Shown: positions 26,079-36,298 of the stretch, in pieces
How the letters are laid out: each line of letters starts with the position of its first letter
Numbering within the stretch: the first letter of the stretch is position 1
Assembly (NCBI RefSeq): GCF_002845745.1
Contig: NZ_PIUM01000011.1
Coordinates: 62,001-126,000 of the forward strand
DNA length: 64,000 bases
Reading direction: 5' to 3'
Origin: Telmatospirillum siberiense
GTDB lineage: Bacteria; Pseudomonadota; Alphaproteobacteria; Rhodospirillales; Magnetospirillaceae
The notes under the pieces: model-generated
What the model was told of the DNA's origin: nothing
Database searches by the model: none
The model's input: the letters and a program-made list of their open reading frames with translations, nothing else
Made by a program: the position numbers and the translations under genes

Positions 26079-27128
26079 ATGCCTCGCAGGCAGATTTCAC
26101 GTGTTCTGATATATCGGCTGGGCAGCATCGGGGATTTCGTTGTCTCTTTGCCTTGCCTTCATTTGATACGCAGACAATTTCCGACCCAACGTATCGGGTT
26201 GTTGACCATTCGGCCGGTAGTCAATAAGGCGGCGCCGGCGCGGACGGTGTTGGACGGCAGTGGCCTTGTCGACGATTATATCTCTTATCAAATGGGAACG
26301 CGCAATCTGGCAGAGCTATACCGGATCAGCCGTTTGATCCGATCGTTCAAGGCGGATTTGCTCGTCTATCTCGTATCTCGTCCGGCCTCGTCGCTGGTCG
26401 TCCGGGATTATGTGTTTTTTCGCCTTAGCGGCGTTCGGCGAATCGTGGGCCTCCCCTGGTCGTCCGGTCTGCGATCGAACCTGCCGCAGGGCGACGACCT
26501 GTGGGAGTCGGAAGCGCAGCGTTTGGCGCGTTGTCTTTCTCCGCTTGGTGATGCGGGGACTCAGCTGCCGGAAAATTGGGATTTACACTTGTCCGCAGCG
26601 GAAATCGCCGCAGCCGACGCTCTCCTTCAAGAGAGTTTTCCCGGCGCTGCGGACGGACGGCGGTGGCTTGGGGTCAGTGTTGGAACCAAGCAGGCCATCA
26701 AAGATTGGGGCGACGATAATTGGAGGGCTGTTCTCGACGGGCTCGGGGATCCTCATCTCGGGCTCGTCGTGATTGGTGCTGCCGAGGAGCGGGCGCGATC
26801 CGAAGAGGTGGTTCAAGGTTGGCCTGGTCCGGTTGTCAATGCTTGTGGCCGGTTGAGTCCTCGTCAAAGCGCCGCCCTGATCAGGCGGACGGCTCTGTTC
26901 CTCTGTCATGACAGCGGCCCCATGCATTTGGCCGCGGCTGTCGGAACTCGCTGTATTGCCATATTCAGTAAGTGGAATCGGCCTGGGGAGTGGTTTCCTT
27001 TCGGTGGTAATCATAAGATTTTCTATCCTCCTCCGGGGGCTGAATCGATACATGATATTTACCCGGATGAGGTGATTTCTGTCGCGCGAGATATTCTTGG
27101 AGAAATTAGAATTCCCTTGGAGTATTAA
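26079..27128 (+). CDS. Glycosyltransferase family 9 (heptosyltransferase-like)
   Basis: A 349-residue GT9 protein. The N-terminus VLIYRLGSIGDFVVSLPCLH is the classical heptosyltransferase start and CHDSGPMHLAAAVGTRCIAI the classical end motif. The ATG at 26079 is chosen because the homology starts soon after; a GTG at 26070 would add three residues. It is the first plus-strand gene of the central block and is followed by asparagine synthase and flippase genes in the same direction. Compared with the GT9 at 19288 it lacks the basic N-terminal extension and the Cys-rich stretch, so the two probably have different acceptors. Confidence 0.87.
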   Translation: MPRRQISRVLIYRLGSIGDFVVSLPCLHLIRRQFPTQRIGLLTIRPVVNKAAPARTVLDGSGLVDDYISYQMGTRNLAELYRISRLIRSFKADLLVYLVSRPASSLVVRDYVFFRLSGVRRIVGLPWSSGLRSNLPQGDDLWESEAQRLARCLSPLGDAGTQLPENWDLHLSAAEIAAADALLQESFPGAADGRRWLGVSVGTKQAIKDWGDDNWRAVLDGLGDPHLGLVVIGAAEERARSEEVVQGWPGPVVNACGRLSPRQSAALIRRTALFLCHDSGPMHLAAAVGTRCIAIFSKWNRPGEWFPFGGNHKIFYPPPGAESIHDIYPDEVISVARDILGEIRIPLEY

Positions 27129-27267
27129 AGTAATATAAAATTATTTACTTATAATTTTTCCTTTAAAATTTCCTATTTATCATAGTGGGGGAAGGCGATA
27201 CGGTATCGGGGGAATTCGTCACTTGGAAGTATCTGTTAATATATTGTGGGTATAGGGGCTTGCGCCA

Positions 27268-29142
27268 ATGTGCGGTATCGTTGCCATTATGGCCTACGGA
27301 CTCAATGCCAGTCCGGTCGCAGCCCAGGAGATCATCCGAATCCGTGACAGAATGCTGACGCGCGGTCCCGATGCGGGGGGGTGTTGGCTTTCCGGAGACG
27401 GCAGGGTGGGATTGGGCCATCGACGTCTGGCTATCATTGATCTTAGCCCGAGGGGGAACCAGCCGATGGTTCTGCCCGACAGTGGGACAAGCATCACCTT
27501 CAACGGAGAAATCTACAATTATCGGGAGTTGCGGCTTGAACTGGAGCAAAGGGGGCGCGTTTTTCGCTCCGAGTGCGATACCGAGGTTCTCCTCCATGCC
27601 TACGAGGAATATGGCCAGCAGATGGTGCACCGTCTGCGGGGCATGTATGCCTTTGCCATCTGGGATCCGCGTCGTCGCGGCTTATTCCTGGCCCGTGATC
27701 CATTCGGGATCAAGCCTCTGTATTATGCCGATGACGGCAAACGCGTCGTTGTCTCTTCGCAGGTGAAAGCGCTTCTGGCCGCGGACGGGATCGATCGCGA
27801 GCCTGATCCGGCCGGAAAAGTCAGTTTCCTGTTGTGGGGGTTCATCATGGAGCCCTTCACCCTTTACAAGTCCATTCATGCCCTGCCGGCGGGTTCGACC
27901 ATGTGGGTCGATACGGAGGGAGCCCATCCGTCCGTCCGCTTTTGGTCGGCGGCAGATGTATTTCGTGACGCCGAGGCCGGTCGTTCCGTCTCTGCTGTAA
28001 AATTTCAACGCCCGGAGGTCGTCAGGGACTACTTGTATGAAGTGCTGTCGGAGAGTCTTCGCTCCCATATGATCGCGGACGTGCCGGTCGGTGTGTTTCT
28101 GTCCGGAGGCCTCGATTCGGCTACGTTGGTGGGATTGGCGTCCGAGCAGGGGATCGGAGATTTACGGACCCTGACACTTGGGTTCGACGAACTTAAGGGC
28201 ACGAACGCGGATGAAGTGGGGCATGCCGAGCGAATCGCCTCGGAGTTTCATACGAGCCATCAAAGCCATTGGATCGGCATAGAGCAATTCGCCGAGGAAC
28301 GGCACGGGCTTTTGGCGGCGATGGATCAGCCGAGCGTCGATGGGGCGAATGTCTATTTCGTCAGCAAGGCGGCGGCCGGAGCGGGGTTAAAGGTGGCGCT
28401 TTCGGGACTGGGGGGCGACGAATTGTTCGGCAGCTACCCAAGCTTCCATCAGATTCCCCCAATCGTTCACTGGCTGTCACCGTTTGGCAATACACCAGAA
28501 TTGGGGAGGGTTTTCCGGCGTTTGTCCGGACCGCTGTTACGGCAATTCACCTCACCGAAATACGCCAGTCTGTTTGAATATGGGACGTCCGTGGAAGATG
28601 CCTATCTGTTGCGTCGCGGTCTTTTCCTACCCTGGGAACTTCCAGGGATTCTCGATCCGGAAGAAGTGAGAGAGGGGTGGGAAAAGCTGTCGCTCAGCGC
28701 TCGATTGCACGATTGTACCAAAGGGGTGTCGGGGCCGCGAACCAAGGTGGCCGCATTGGAAATGGCCATCTATATGCGGAACCAATTACTGCGCGACAGC
28801 GACTGGGCCGGCATGGCCCATTCCGTTGAAATTCGTGTGCCGTTTGTTGACCAGACGCTGTTGACGCAATTGGCCCCCCTGCTGATTGGTCCGTCGCCTC
28901 TCAGCAAGCGCGATATGGTGTCCATATTGCGCAATCCTTTGCCGGATAGCGTGCTGAACCGGCCGAAAACCGGGTTCAATGCGCCGATCAGGGAGTGGAT
29001 CGCGAAGGGGGAAATGATCGATTGCGGAGCTTCGGAGAGAGGCCTGCGTGGTTGGGCACGATATATCCTGCGGGAGCAGCTCGCGTCCGTTCCTTCTTAT
29101 CCCATCTCTGTTCCGGTGCCCGTGCCGGCTCACTCAGTCTAG
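27268..29142 (+). CDS. Asparagine synthase (glutamine-hydrolysing) family protein
   Basis: A 624-residue two-domain enzyme. The class II glutaminase domain has its nucleophile C2 in MCGIVAI, with RGPDAGG at 32-38 and FNGEIYNY at 78-85. The synthetase domain has the ATP loop SGGLDS at 279-284 and the late RPKTGFNAPIREW near 571-583. In polysaccharide loci such proteins are thought to form amides on uronic acids or amino acid decorations rather than free asparagine (established context, not shown here). It begins 139 bases after the GT9 gene, and its end is close to the flippase gene, so a plus-strand operon is likely. Confidence 0.9.
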   Translation: MCGIVAIMAYGLNASPVAAQEIIRIRDRMLTRGPDAGGCWLSGDGRVGLGHRRLAIIDLSPRGNQPMVLPDSGTSITFNGEIYNYRELRLELEQRGRVFRSECDTEVLLHAYEEYGQQMVHRLRGMYAFAIWDPRRRGLFLARDPFGIKPLYYADDGKRVVVSSQVKALLAADGIDREPDPAGKVSFLLWGFIMEPFTLYKSIHALPAGSTMWVDTEGAHPSVRFWSAADVFRDAEAGRSVSAVKFQRPEVVRDYLYEVLSESLRSHMIADVPVGVFLSGGLDSATLVGLASEQGIGDLRTLTLGFDELKGTNADEVGHAERIASEFHTSHQSHWIGIEQFAEERHGLLAAMDQPSVDGANVYFVSKAAAGAGLKVALSGLGGDELFGSYPSFHQIPPIVHWLSPFGNTPELGRVFRRLSGPLLRQFTSPKYASLFEYGTSVEDAYLLRRGLFLPWELPGILDPEEVREGWEKLSLSARLHDCTKGVSGPRTKVAALEMAIYMRNQLLRDSDWAGMAHSVEIRVPFVDQTLLTQLAPLLIGPSPLSKRDMVSILRNPLPDSVLNRPKTGFNAPIREWIAKGEMIDCGASERGLRGWARYILREQLASVPSYPISVPVPVPAHSV

Positions 29143-29191
29143 AATAAGCGGTGGCTATGGTCAGGGCTCATATGAACACGTACCGGGTGGT

Positions 29192-30802
29192 GTGGTGACG
29201 TCGAAACCGATTCCCGAGGATAGGGTGACCGCGGGATCACCGGCGTCCTCCGATATTCGAAGCCGCCTGTTCTCCAGTTTCGGAGTGCAAACGCTGGCCG
29301 TCGGGTTGCGTATCGTCCAGCAGATCGTGCTGGTTCCCATTCTCATTGCGGCATGGGGTACCGAGCTTTATCAGGACTGGATCATCATATTCTCCGCGTC
29401 GGCGTTGTTCGCCATGGTGGACTTCGGGACTCAGATCTACTTCGGGAATGCCTTGATGATCGCTTGGTCGCGGCGGGACATGGTCACGTTCCGGCGTTTG
29501 TTCGCGACGGCGATGGGTATCTATGCGGTGATCATCGCGGTGGTGGCGGTGCTGCTTTTCGGTGCCACCACTGTAGCATCCTGGCCGTTGCTGCTGGGAA
29601 CCCAGGGGATGAACGATCATACGGCATTGTGGACGTTCCTGCCCATGGTCGCCGCGACACTTGGTCTGGTTCCGTTGGGCATTTTCACCGGGCTTTACCG
29701 CGTCTATGGCGATTATGTCCACGGCACCGTATTGGTTGTGATCGCCGATGCCGGGCGTGGTTTCGGTGTTTGCCTGGTTGCCTTTTCCGGGGGAACCCCA
29801 ATCGTCGCCGCCTGGGCGTATCTGGTCATTGCCAGCCTGCTGTGGCTGGCCGTCGTGCGGGATCTGCGGCGGCGTTTCGGCCCCATTCCGTTTTCGCTGG
29901 GGCTTCCGACCATGAGCGAACTGCGTGATGCCGTTTCTCGTTCGGCCCTCTATTTCGTGCCGACGGTCGTCACGCCTATCGTCTTGAATCTGCCAATTAT
30001 TTTGTTGGGAAAGCTGGGGGCGGTCCCTGGAGCCGTGGTCGCTTTTTCCGTGGCGCGGACCTTTACCGGATTCGTTCGGCAGATCGTCTTGCAGATGTGC
30101 CATCCGATCGGGTGCGAGATCGCGCGCCAACAGGCGCTCGATGATACCGGCAAGCTTGGACGTCTTTTCAAGGCCGGCGGGCGGCTGACCTCCGGCATGG
30201 CGGGGTTGCTCAGCGGATTTACCCTGGTGGTGGCCGATGCGTTCATCCGTATCTGGACCCACGGCGCAGTCGTCTTCGATCCCTGGCTGGTCGGGGCTTT
30301 TCTGGTCACCATCATTTGCGCGGCGCCCGCACAGGTGGCGCTGACCATGTTTCTCTACAATAACAAACCGGGTATCCTGGTTTTCGCCCAGGGCGGCTAT
30401 GCCATCGGCACCGTCGTCTTTTGCGCGTTGCTGATCAAAGGGTTTTCCGCTGCCGGTGCCGCGGCGGGCACTGGTTTGGCGGAATGCGTGTCGATCGGTT
30501 TACTGGTTCCTTTCGCCGCAACGCGGCAGATTCGGTTGAACCTTGGTCTCTATCTCGGTCAATGCTATCTGGTTGCGGCAATGGCGTTCTCCGCCAGTTG
30601 GGGGGTGGCTTGGGCGCTGAACCAATTGATCCAGGCGCAAAGCCTGATTTTCCTCATGGTGCTGGGGGGCGCGTGGGCCATCGTGGTCGCTCTCCCATCC
30701 TATTTTCTCTTATTGTCCTCCGCTGAGCGCGATTGGCTTTATTTTCATGGGCTGGCGCGTTTCTCCCGCATCTCGACGTTTTTTCGACGTCAGGTGGGAT
30801 AG
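29192..30802 (+). CDS. Polysaccharide flippase, Wzx-like
   Basis: A 536-residue inner-membrane protein with about 12-14 hydrophobic helices, most similar in style to Wzx/MATE-type lipopolysaccharide biosynthesis transporters that move lipid-linked repeat units to the periplasm. The GTG at 29192 (VVTSKPIPED) is preferred because it avoids a 95-base overlap with the asparagine synthase gene and removes an odd Cys/Ser-rich start; a longer reading begins at 29048. The first helix follows FSSFGVQTLAVGLRIVQQIV. The gene ends 14 bases before the stop of the convergent beta-helix gene. Confidence 0.85.
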   Translation: MVTSKPIPEDRVTAGSPASSDIRSRLFSSFGVQTLAVGLRIVQQIVLVPILIAAWGTELYQDWIIIFSASALFAMVDFGTQIYFGNALMIAWSRRDMVTFRRLFATAMGIYAVIIAVVAVLLFGATTVASWPLLLGTQGMNDHTALWTFLPMVAATLGLVPLGIFTGLYRVYGDYVHGTVLVVIADAGRGFGVCLVAFSGGTPIVAAWAYLVIASLLWLAVVRDLRRRFGPIPFSLGLPTMSELRDAVSRSALYFVPTVVTPIVLNLPIILLGKLGAVPGAVVAFSVARTFTGFVRQIVLQMCHPIGCEIARQQALDDTGKLGRLFKAGGRLTSGMAGLLSGFTLVVADAFIRIWTHGAVVFDPWLVGAFLVTIICAAPAQVALTMFLYNNKPGILVFAQGGYAIGTVVFCALLIKGFSAAGAAAGTGLAECVSIGLLVPFAATRQIRLNLGLYLGQCYLVAAMAFSASWGVAWALNQLIQAQSLIFLMVLGGAWAIVVALPSYFLLLSSAERDWLYFHGLARFSRISTFFRRQVG

Positions 30803-30816
30803 CGACGGGGAAAATG

Positions 30817-32946
30817 CTATTTGTCGACAGCGACCGACCATCGGCCGACGGAAAAGGTCAGTTGCGATGATGTCGGATTCTGTAGTCGGATTTTCACTTG
30901 GTTCGGTGCGGTGATGTGGGCGGAAAGAAGCGCATCCTTTAGATCGTAGGGAGCCGCGACGCGAACGAAGTCACCGAAGCTTGCCCCGGCGACGGTAATG
31001 GCCGACGAGGTGATGCCCGTTCCCGGAGCTAGGCCGGAAGCCCCACCCGGCTGCCAGTCGATCGTCGCCCTTGCCTGTGCGACCCGGCTGATTTCGCGCC
31101 ATCCACCAAAAGTATTTTGCAAGACGATGATGGCTCCAGGGCCCGCCTGAAACGTCGTTTCACCAGCCAGATAGATGGGTTTGAAACCGGTGGGGGGGGA
31201 GGCAGCATCATGCTCGACGATAAGGCTGCCCTCGGTACAAACAATGGTAATGAGATGGGTGGAAAAGGTATCGCTGAGCCAGGTGAGTCTGGTTTTTCCC
31301 GTCACGTAGAAGGCCGTCGATTTGTCGACTTTGACGGCCGCCCGGCTATCGGAATGACTGACCAGCGCTTCAAGTTCGCCTTGGGCGCGAGGTGGGCCTT
31401 TTTCATATCCTCCCGCCCGGGACATGTATCGGTTCGATTCGGAAAGGCCGTAACTGCCGTCGCCGACAATGGGCGGGTGGAGCATCGAGGAAATATCGAT
31501 ATGGGTTAAGCGCGAGGAACCCGTTCCGTTGGTGACTTCGATGGCATATCGCGGAAAGCCGGTCAGGTCGTCCACGCGTCCGCCATTGATAATTTTAAGT
31601 TCACGGACAGGGGTTCTGATACTGCCGCTGACATGTCCGGTGATCTTGTTGCCGTTGAGATGGAGCGAGCCGATGCTTCCGCCTTCGACCCAGACCAGGG
31701 TGCCCGGGCTGGAGAAATTCACATAAGCAAGCTCCGTCGCGACGAGGCGGTGCCGTATGTCGAGAAATCGGTTGTTATCTTTGACTTCAATCGATTGCTT
31801 GTAGTTGATTTCGCATCGACACTCCCGAATCAGCAAACCATTGACCTCAACGCCCTGGTCCACGTCGCTAAAGACGGTTCCGCTCTCCATAAAAAAATAG
31901 CAATTTACGAATGAAAATTCGGCTATCCAGCCCATTTTTACCAATGTTGCTGGTTTCCCTGAATAACTTAATATATTGCATCCAAGAAAGCTTTTGCGAG
32001 TATTGCTATCTGTGCAGCTTGCTATTGTTAATCCATCAAGGTTTTTTTGGCTGTCCCAAATCACGGCGCCGTTTCCGTGATTTCGTAACGTACTATTTTG
32101 GATATTGCAGTTTTCGCAAGAAACATTGTAGTAGGACGCGTGTGTAAAGGCGCCGGAGATGTCGATGGTACCGTTGAGGGCGCCGCCGCGGTGATCCGGG
32201 GTGCGGGTTACGGCAATGCCGACGGCAGGACTGTTGGCCGTTTCGGATGTCGCCGCGCAGACGCATAGGGTCTGTGCGCCCAATTCGACACCTTCAATAT
32301 GGACTACGGCTTTCCCGCTGAAATCGGCCGACTCCAGCGCGGAAATCAGTCCACTTCCAAAAATACGGCATCCGGAGTAGTTGCGATTTTTTCCTTCGAC
32401 GACGTTCGTGAATTTTACCGTGTCGTCGACGAAATAGATCCCCGGCGGCAGCAACAGCATCCCATTCAGGGTGTTGAGAGCGGCCCATGCGGCGGACAGG
32501 GCTCGGACGTTACGGGCGGCCGCAGTGGTGTCCTCGGTGACGGCGCCGAACCATTGCGGCAGGATATAGGGAACCTTCATCGGGCCGTGTACCGCCGAGC
32601 GGTCGGCGGCCAGATCGAATATGGCGTGGGCTCCGGCATTCAAGACGCATCGGATCGTGATAATGACCCCTGCATCGGGGACAAGGGTCGCGCCGGGGAG
32701 GAAAAACAGTGAAAGTTTGGGGCCGAATGTAAGATCCGAGCCGATGCGGTAGCGGCCAGGGGGGAAAAGAAGCGGATCTCCTGTCCCTTGCGCCATTGCC
32801 GTCACGAAAGCCGGACGATCGTCCGTAAGCCCGTCCCCTTGAGCGCCATATCCTTGTACATTGACGATCGGCCCAACCAATCCTTTGCGCAACGTGTCTT
32901 TGCTGACGTCAATGTCAGGTGGGAAAAGGTCGTTGATGGTTTGCAC
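30817..32946 (-). CDS. Beta-helix (pectate lyase superfamily) protein
   Basis: A 709-residue protein. The GTG at 32946 has a GGGAGAA ribosome site; the reading to 33042 adds 32 residues with no such site. The segment VNVQGYGAQGDGLTDDRPAF at about 30-50 is the start signature of the Pectate_lyase_3 right-handed beta-helix, and short Asn- and Gly-rich turns follow to about 500. The last 170 residues look like a separate beta-rich domain. There is no signal peptide, which is unusual for a lyase and more like a phage tailspike or an intracellular or non-classically exported enzyme. It is coded 97 bases downstream of the polymerase-like gene and probably cuts or modifies this polysaccharide. Confidence 0.8.
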   Translation of the reverse strand: MQTINDLFPPDIDVSKDTLRKGLVGPIVNVQGYGAQGDGLTDDRPAFVTAMAQGTGDPLLFPPGRYRIGSDLTFGPKLSLFFLPGATLVPDAGVIITIRCVLNAGAHAIFDLAADRSAVHGPMKVPYILPQWFGAVTEDTTAAARNVRALSAAWAALNTLNGMLLLPPGIYFVDDTVKFTNVVEGKNRNYSGCRIFGSGLISALESADFSGKAVVHIEGVELGAQTLCVCAATSETANSPAVGIAVTRTPDHRGGALNGTIDISGAFTHASYYNVSCENCNIQNSTLRNHGNGAVIWDSQKNLDGLTIASCTDSNTRKSFLGCNILSYSGKPATLVKMGWIAEFSFVNCYFFMESGTVFSDVDQGVEVNGLLIRECRCEINYKQSIEVKDNNRFLDIRHRLVATELAYVNFSSPGTLVWVEGGSIGSLHLNGNKITGHVSGSIRTPVRELKIINGGRVDDLTGFPRYAIEVTNGTGSSRLTHIDISSMLHPPIVGDGSYGLSESNRYMSRAGGYEKGPPRAQGELEALVSHSDSRAAVKVDKSTAFYVTGKTRLTWLSDTFSTHLITIVCTEGSLIVEHDAASPPTGFKPIYLAGETTFQAGPGAIIVLQNTFGGWREISRVAQARATIDWQPGGASGLAPGTGITSSAITVAGASFGDFVRVAAPYDLKDALLSAHITAPNQVKIRLQNPTSSQLTFSVGRWSVAVDK

Positions 32947-33043
32947 CGCTATTCTCCCTTGCCGAAACAGCGTTGTCTGGAGGTCTAGAGGTTCAATCCT
33001 ACGCGTGTCTTGAAGGATGCATGGCGAAACCTGGTGCCACACA

Positions 33044-34615
33044 TCACGGTTTCCCCGCGTTGCCGGCCGGCAGAGTTCCTTTCTTTGCCGATAGGCGCGC
33101 GCGACGGACGGTCAGCATGTCGGCTATGTTAAAAATTGCGATGATCATCAATATCTCAAGTGGAATTTGCCGGATATTTTCGAGAATCATCGATGAAATA
33201 ACCGATCCACCTCCGCCAAAAAAGAAAAATTCTCGAAATGTAAAGTAAACAGCAAGAAAATTACCGGATAGTCTTACTCCAAATAACTGAATTTCTAAAA
33301 GAAATAGCAAGCTGCACAAAAATGGAACGAAGATGACGCCGGGCCATTCAAGTGCGGCGAAACAATCGGCGAATAGTCCGATTGTCGGAAAACCCTCCAG
33401 GCCCCAAGTCCGTAGGCCATAGTGCCAAGTGATGAGATCCGCAGAGCCGATGCGCGGTTTGTCGGGGTAGAGCGAGGTCGGCAGCAACAATGCGAAGCCG
33501 TCGGTGACCGACGTCCAGCCATAGGGGCCGAGTGTAACGACAGAATTGACGATGACATCCGTGTTGGCGATCAGCATGAAGCGGGAACTGGTTTCAGAGT
33601 AGCGTCCCAAATAGGCCAACCCTTGCGTGAACAAGGCCGTATCGAACTCGTATGTTCTTTCTTCGTCCCATTGCTTGAAGAAGTCGGCGGGATCGGAGAT
33701 TGCGCGAATCATGAATTCGCTAACCTGTCCTGCCGTCAAACCGGTCGCGCTTCCCTGGCCCCGTCCGGCTCTCATCATGTTGACTGCGGGATATACGAAC
33801 GTAATTCCGATGAAAAGTGCCGCAAACAATGAAATTATTTGAGTTCTCGTCATGCGGCGGCGATAGGCCATGGATGTGATGAAATAAACCAGGACTGGAG
33901 CGGCGACACCTTGTTTGCTGTTAGCGATGAATCCTAAAAACACCATCACCAACAAAATCAGGTTGAGGCTGTGCGACATCGATTTCTGTCCGCCCGTCGA
34001 TGTGAGCACTCGCCACGTTTCGGCGACCAAGGAAAGATAAATAATATAACTGAAATTTCTGGTAATTCCAACCAAGCCACCATATTGGACATCACCACTT
34101 TCCGATTTACTATAATATAAATTAACGGCAGTAACGGCTAGTCCAATAACGAAAGAGATATTGCGGACGGCCCCTAGAGTATCCGTCGAGGGTTCGATGC
34201 TGATAACCTTGCGACCTCGCAAGAGGAATGAAACGAAAGCCGCCGCCATGCAGACGGAGGTGATGCCTACGAACAAAACCGCGATCGTAATGTCGGGGGA
34301 AAGAAGATTGCTGTCCGCCGGCTGATCAAGTATAGCTTTTGCTATTTGTGAATAGGTGAGATAAGTGAAAACAAGAAAAGAAATAAGAATTCCAGCGACG
34401 CTGGTGAATCCGATGTATGACAGCGTTAATATTGTGACAACGAATGTCACGAATACCATAAATGCAAAATATAGAGATGTTCCGTCGAAAATCTGCACCA
34501 CGAAAAGCAGCATGGACGCGATGATGAGAGCGGCGACGATATTTCCTGATCGCACGCCGGGGCCAGAAGCGATAGGGAGGGGGCTGCCCTGAAGGCGGTT
34601 CGATGGGCTTGCCAT
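33044..34615 (-). CDS. Polysaccharide repeat-unit polymerase, Wzy-like
   Basis: A 523-residue inner-membrane protein with about 11-13 hydrophobic helices and a longer periplasmic loop (about 285-390) that contains ANTDVIVNSVVTLGPYGWTS. It is an O-antigen/oligosaccharide polymerase-type protein; members share topology more than sequence, so the call rests on topology and context. The C-terminus is Phe-rich (YFTFREFFFFGGGGSVISS). It has no WaaL-type HNDY motif, unlike the ligase-like protein at 17712. It would join flipped repeat units in the periplasm. GC content is low for the window. Confidence 0.75.
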   Translation of the reverse strand: MASPSNRLQGSPLPIASGPGVRSGNIVAALIIASMLLFVVQIFDGTSLYFAFMVFVTFVVTILTLSYIGFTSVAGILISFLVFTYLTYSQIAKAILDQPADSNLLSPDITIAVLFVGITSVCMAAAFVSFLLRGRKVISIEPSTDTLGAVRNISFVIGLAVTAVNLYYSKSESGDVQYGGLVGITRNFSYIIYLSLVAETWRVLTSTGGQKSMSHSLNLILLVMVFLGFIANSKQGVAAPVLVYFITSMAYRRRMTRTQIISLFAALFIGITFVYPAVNMMRAGRGQGSATGLTAGQVSEFMIRAISDPADFFKQWDEERTYEFDTALFTQGLAYLGRYSETSSRFMLIANTDVIVNSVVTLGPYGWTSVTDGFALLLPTSLYPDKPRIGSADLITWHYGLRTWGLEGFPTIGLFADCFAALEWPGVIFVPFLCSLLFLLEIQLFGVRLSGNFLAVYFTFREFFFFGGGGSVISSMILENIRQIPLEILMIIAIFNIADMLTVRRARLSAKKGTLPAGNAGKP

Positions 34616-34873
34616 CAGATACCGTTATGAACTGGCTGTCGGGCGATAATCATAGCGGTCCTTCATTAATAAAAGGAGAGGGTGGTGCGTGCTCAGTCGC
34701 GGAACGTTGTACTATCGGAAAAGAACAAACGTCGTTCTTTTCCCATTACATGGGGGCTGATGGTCAACAGAGGTAGGCATGACAAGAGTCCTAAAAAAAA
34801 TCGTCTCGTCATTGAGGTATTCTTTCCTCGAGTCACCTGTATTGATGCCCCTGACATGGTCCAATTTCCCTGA

Positions 34874-35671
34874 TCACGGATGGAGAGTGACGTGGCGCGC
34901 GAAAATCGCTTTGAGCGATTCCGCCGTTCTTCCGATGGCCGCTCGCAGATCCTCTCGTTCCTTCGGAAGGAACAGGAAATTGTTGATATATTGATCGGAG
35001 GTGCCTGCGGCAGGTTCTTCCAACCGCGTCAGTTCCGTTCCCAGGACGGCAAATCCGAAATATCCAGCGTCACGCAGCCATGAGAAGAGACGGGACGGCG
35101 CGCCAGGATTGTGGCGATCCTCCGTTTCGATCAAAAGGGCCGGGCGGCAACGTTTCAGGGTATTTGCGGCGCCCTTGAGAACCGCCTCCTCATGCCCTTC
35201 GACGTCTATCTTGATGAAGGAAACGGACTGGAGATCGTATGAGTCCAGTGGTTTCATGGGGACGGTTCGCGTACGGATGGATGACGAGTCCTTTACCATC
35301 CCCAGTTGATTATTGGTCTCGATCGTGGCGACGCCGGTGTTGTCCGCGACATATCGGAATTCCGCCGATCCATGGTGGTCGGACAGCGCGACGCCCTCGA
35401 TGACGGTGCTGGGTACCCTGCGGCGTATTTCCGGCCAAAGGTCGGGGTTGGGCTCGAAGGACACGACGTTCTTGGCGTAGCGTGCCATGAAAAACGAATA
35501 CTCACCCATATTCGTGCCAATATCGATTGCCCCGTGACTTTTATCGCAGAGAACCGGGATGAACCAAAATTCCGGATCAAAATATCTATCGCGGCGTGCT
35601 ATCCGCAAAGACAGCCAGAGTCTCGGAAAATTCTTGTATATGATCGACGCTACGAAGCCTTTGATGGTCAT
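34874..35671 (-). CDS. FkbM family methyltransferase
   Basis: A 265-residue SAM-dependent methyltransferase. Motif I is AIDIGTNMGEYSFFMA near 48-63 and the FkbM signature SFIKIDVEGHEEAVLKGA is near 152-169. FkbM enzymes O-methylate sugars or polyketides; here the target is probably a sugar of the repeat unit. It stands 258 bases upstream of the polymerase gene on the same strand and diverges from a second FkbM gene at 36299. The two FkbM proteins are not close copies, so they probably methylate different positions. Confidence 0.88.
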   Translation of the reverse strand: MTIKGFVASIIYKNFPRLWLSLRIARRDRYFDPEFWFIPVLCDKSHGAIDIGTNMGEYSFFMARYAKNVVSFEPNPDLWPEIRRRVPSTVIEGVALSDHHGSAEFRYVADNTGVATIETNNQLGMVKDSSSIRTRTVPMKPLDSYDLQSVSFIKIDVEGHEEAVLKGAANTLKRCRPALLIETEDRHNPGAPSRLFSWLRDAGYFGFAVLGTELTRLEEPAAGTSDQYINNFLFLPKEREDLRAAIGRTAESLKAIFARHVTLHP

Positions 35672-36298
35672 GGATAAAAGCCCGGATTGTCATTGTGAAT
35701 GGGTCGCTTCACGATAATGTGCGTATTTTATTGGAATTTTATATAAAAGATTAACGTTTCCTTATTTTTCATCGCGTCGTTTTGGTATGCGCCAAAGGTC
35801 GTTCGTCGAAATGTAGGGCTCCTACCTCGGTTATTCCCGGTGTAGAGCTTTTTCCCTGTTGGCCAAGTGGTGGAGTGGTGGCCACCTCATGGTTTGGGCG
35901 AATCATTCGGCAATGCGCGTTGAGCGCGCATCCTGGTTTTGGTATATCCGTGATGATGGTGCGGTGCAAGGTAAAACACCCGCGTGTTCGTTTGGCGTTC
36001 TTTCCTGCCTCGGGTGGCGTTGGCGCCGTGCGTAGTAATATTTCAATATAAGTTTTTTTACTGTGGCGATACGCTGAATTCCTGGATTCCGCAACGACCA
36101 TCTGCTAGGGGCGAACTGCCGATAATGGGGGCGTTTGTAAATGTGAATAATGGTGATGCCGCGGCCGGTGAAGCTTCGGCGTACGGGGGTGAATATTTTG
36201 ATATAATGCGAATGTGGGGGGAAGAACGGCTACCTTGATGGGCGTCTATCGGCTATTCTAATACGCGTATCCTCTCAATTGAATTGTCGCTTTAATAA
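35672..36298. other. Intergenic region between two divergent methyltransferase genes
   Basis: A 627-base gap, A+T-rich at 35700-35780 and at 36020-36300. It contains open frames of up to 89 codons, but none has a ribosome site or a recognisable protein, so none is annotated. It must hold the promoters for both FkbM genes. It may be the scar of a lost or decayed gene. Confidence 0.5.

Noticed and set aside
34682-34873. A small gene of 63 codons before the polymerase gene
   Set aside because: No ribosome site, no recognisable protein and strand opposite to its neighbours; most likely chance.
35782-36051. A small gene of 89 codons between the FkbM genes
   Set aside because: Composition and lack of ribosome site argue against it, and no protein family was recognised.
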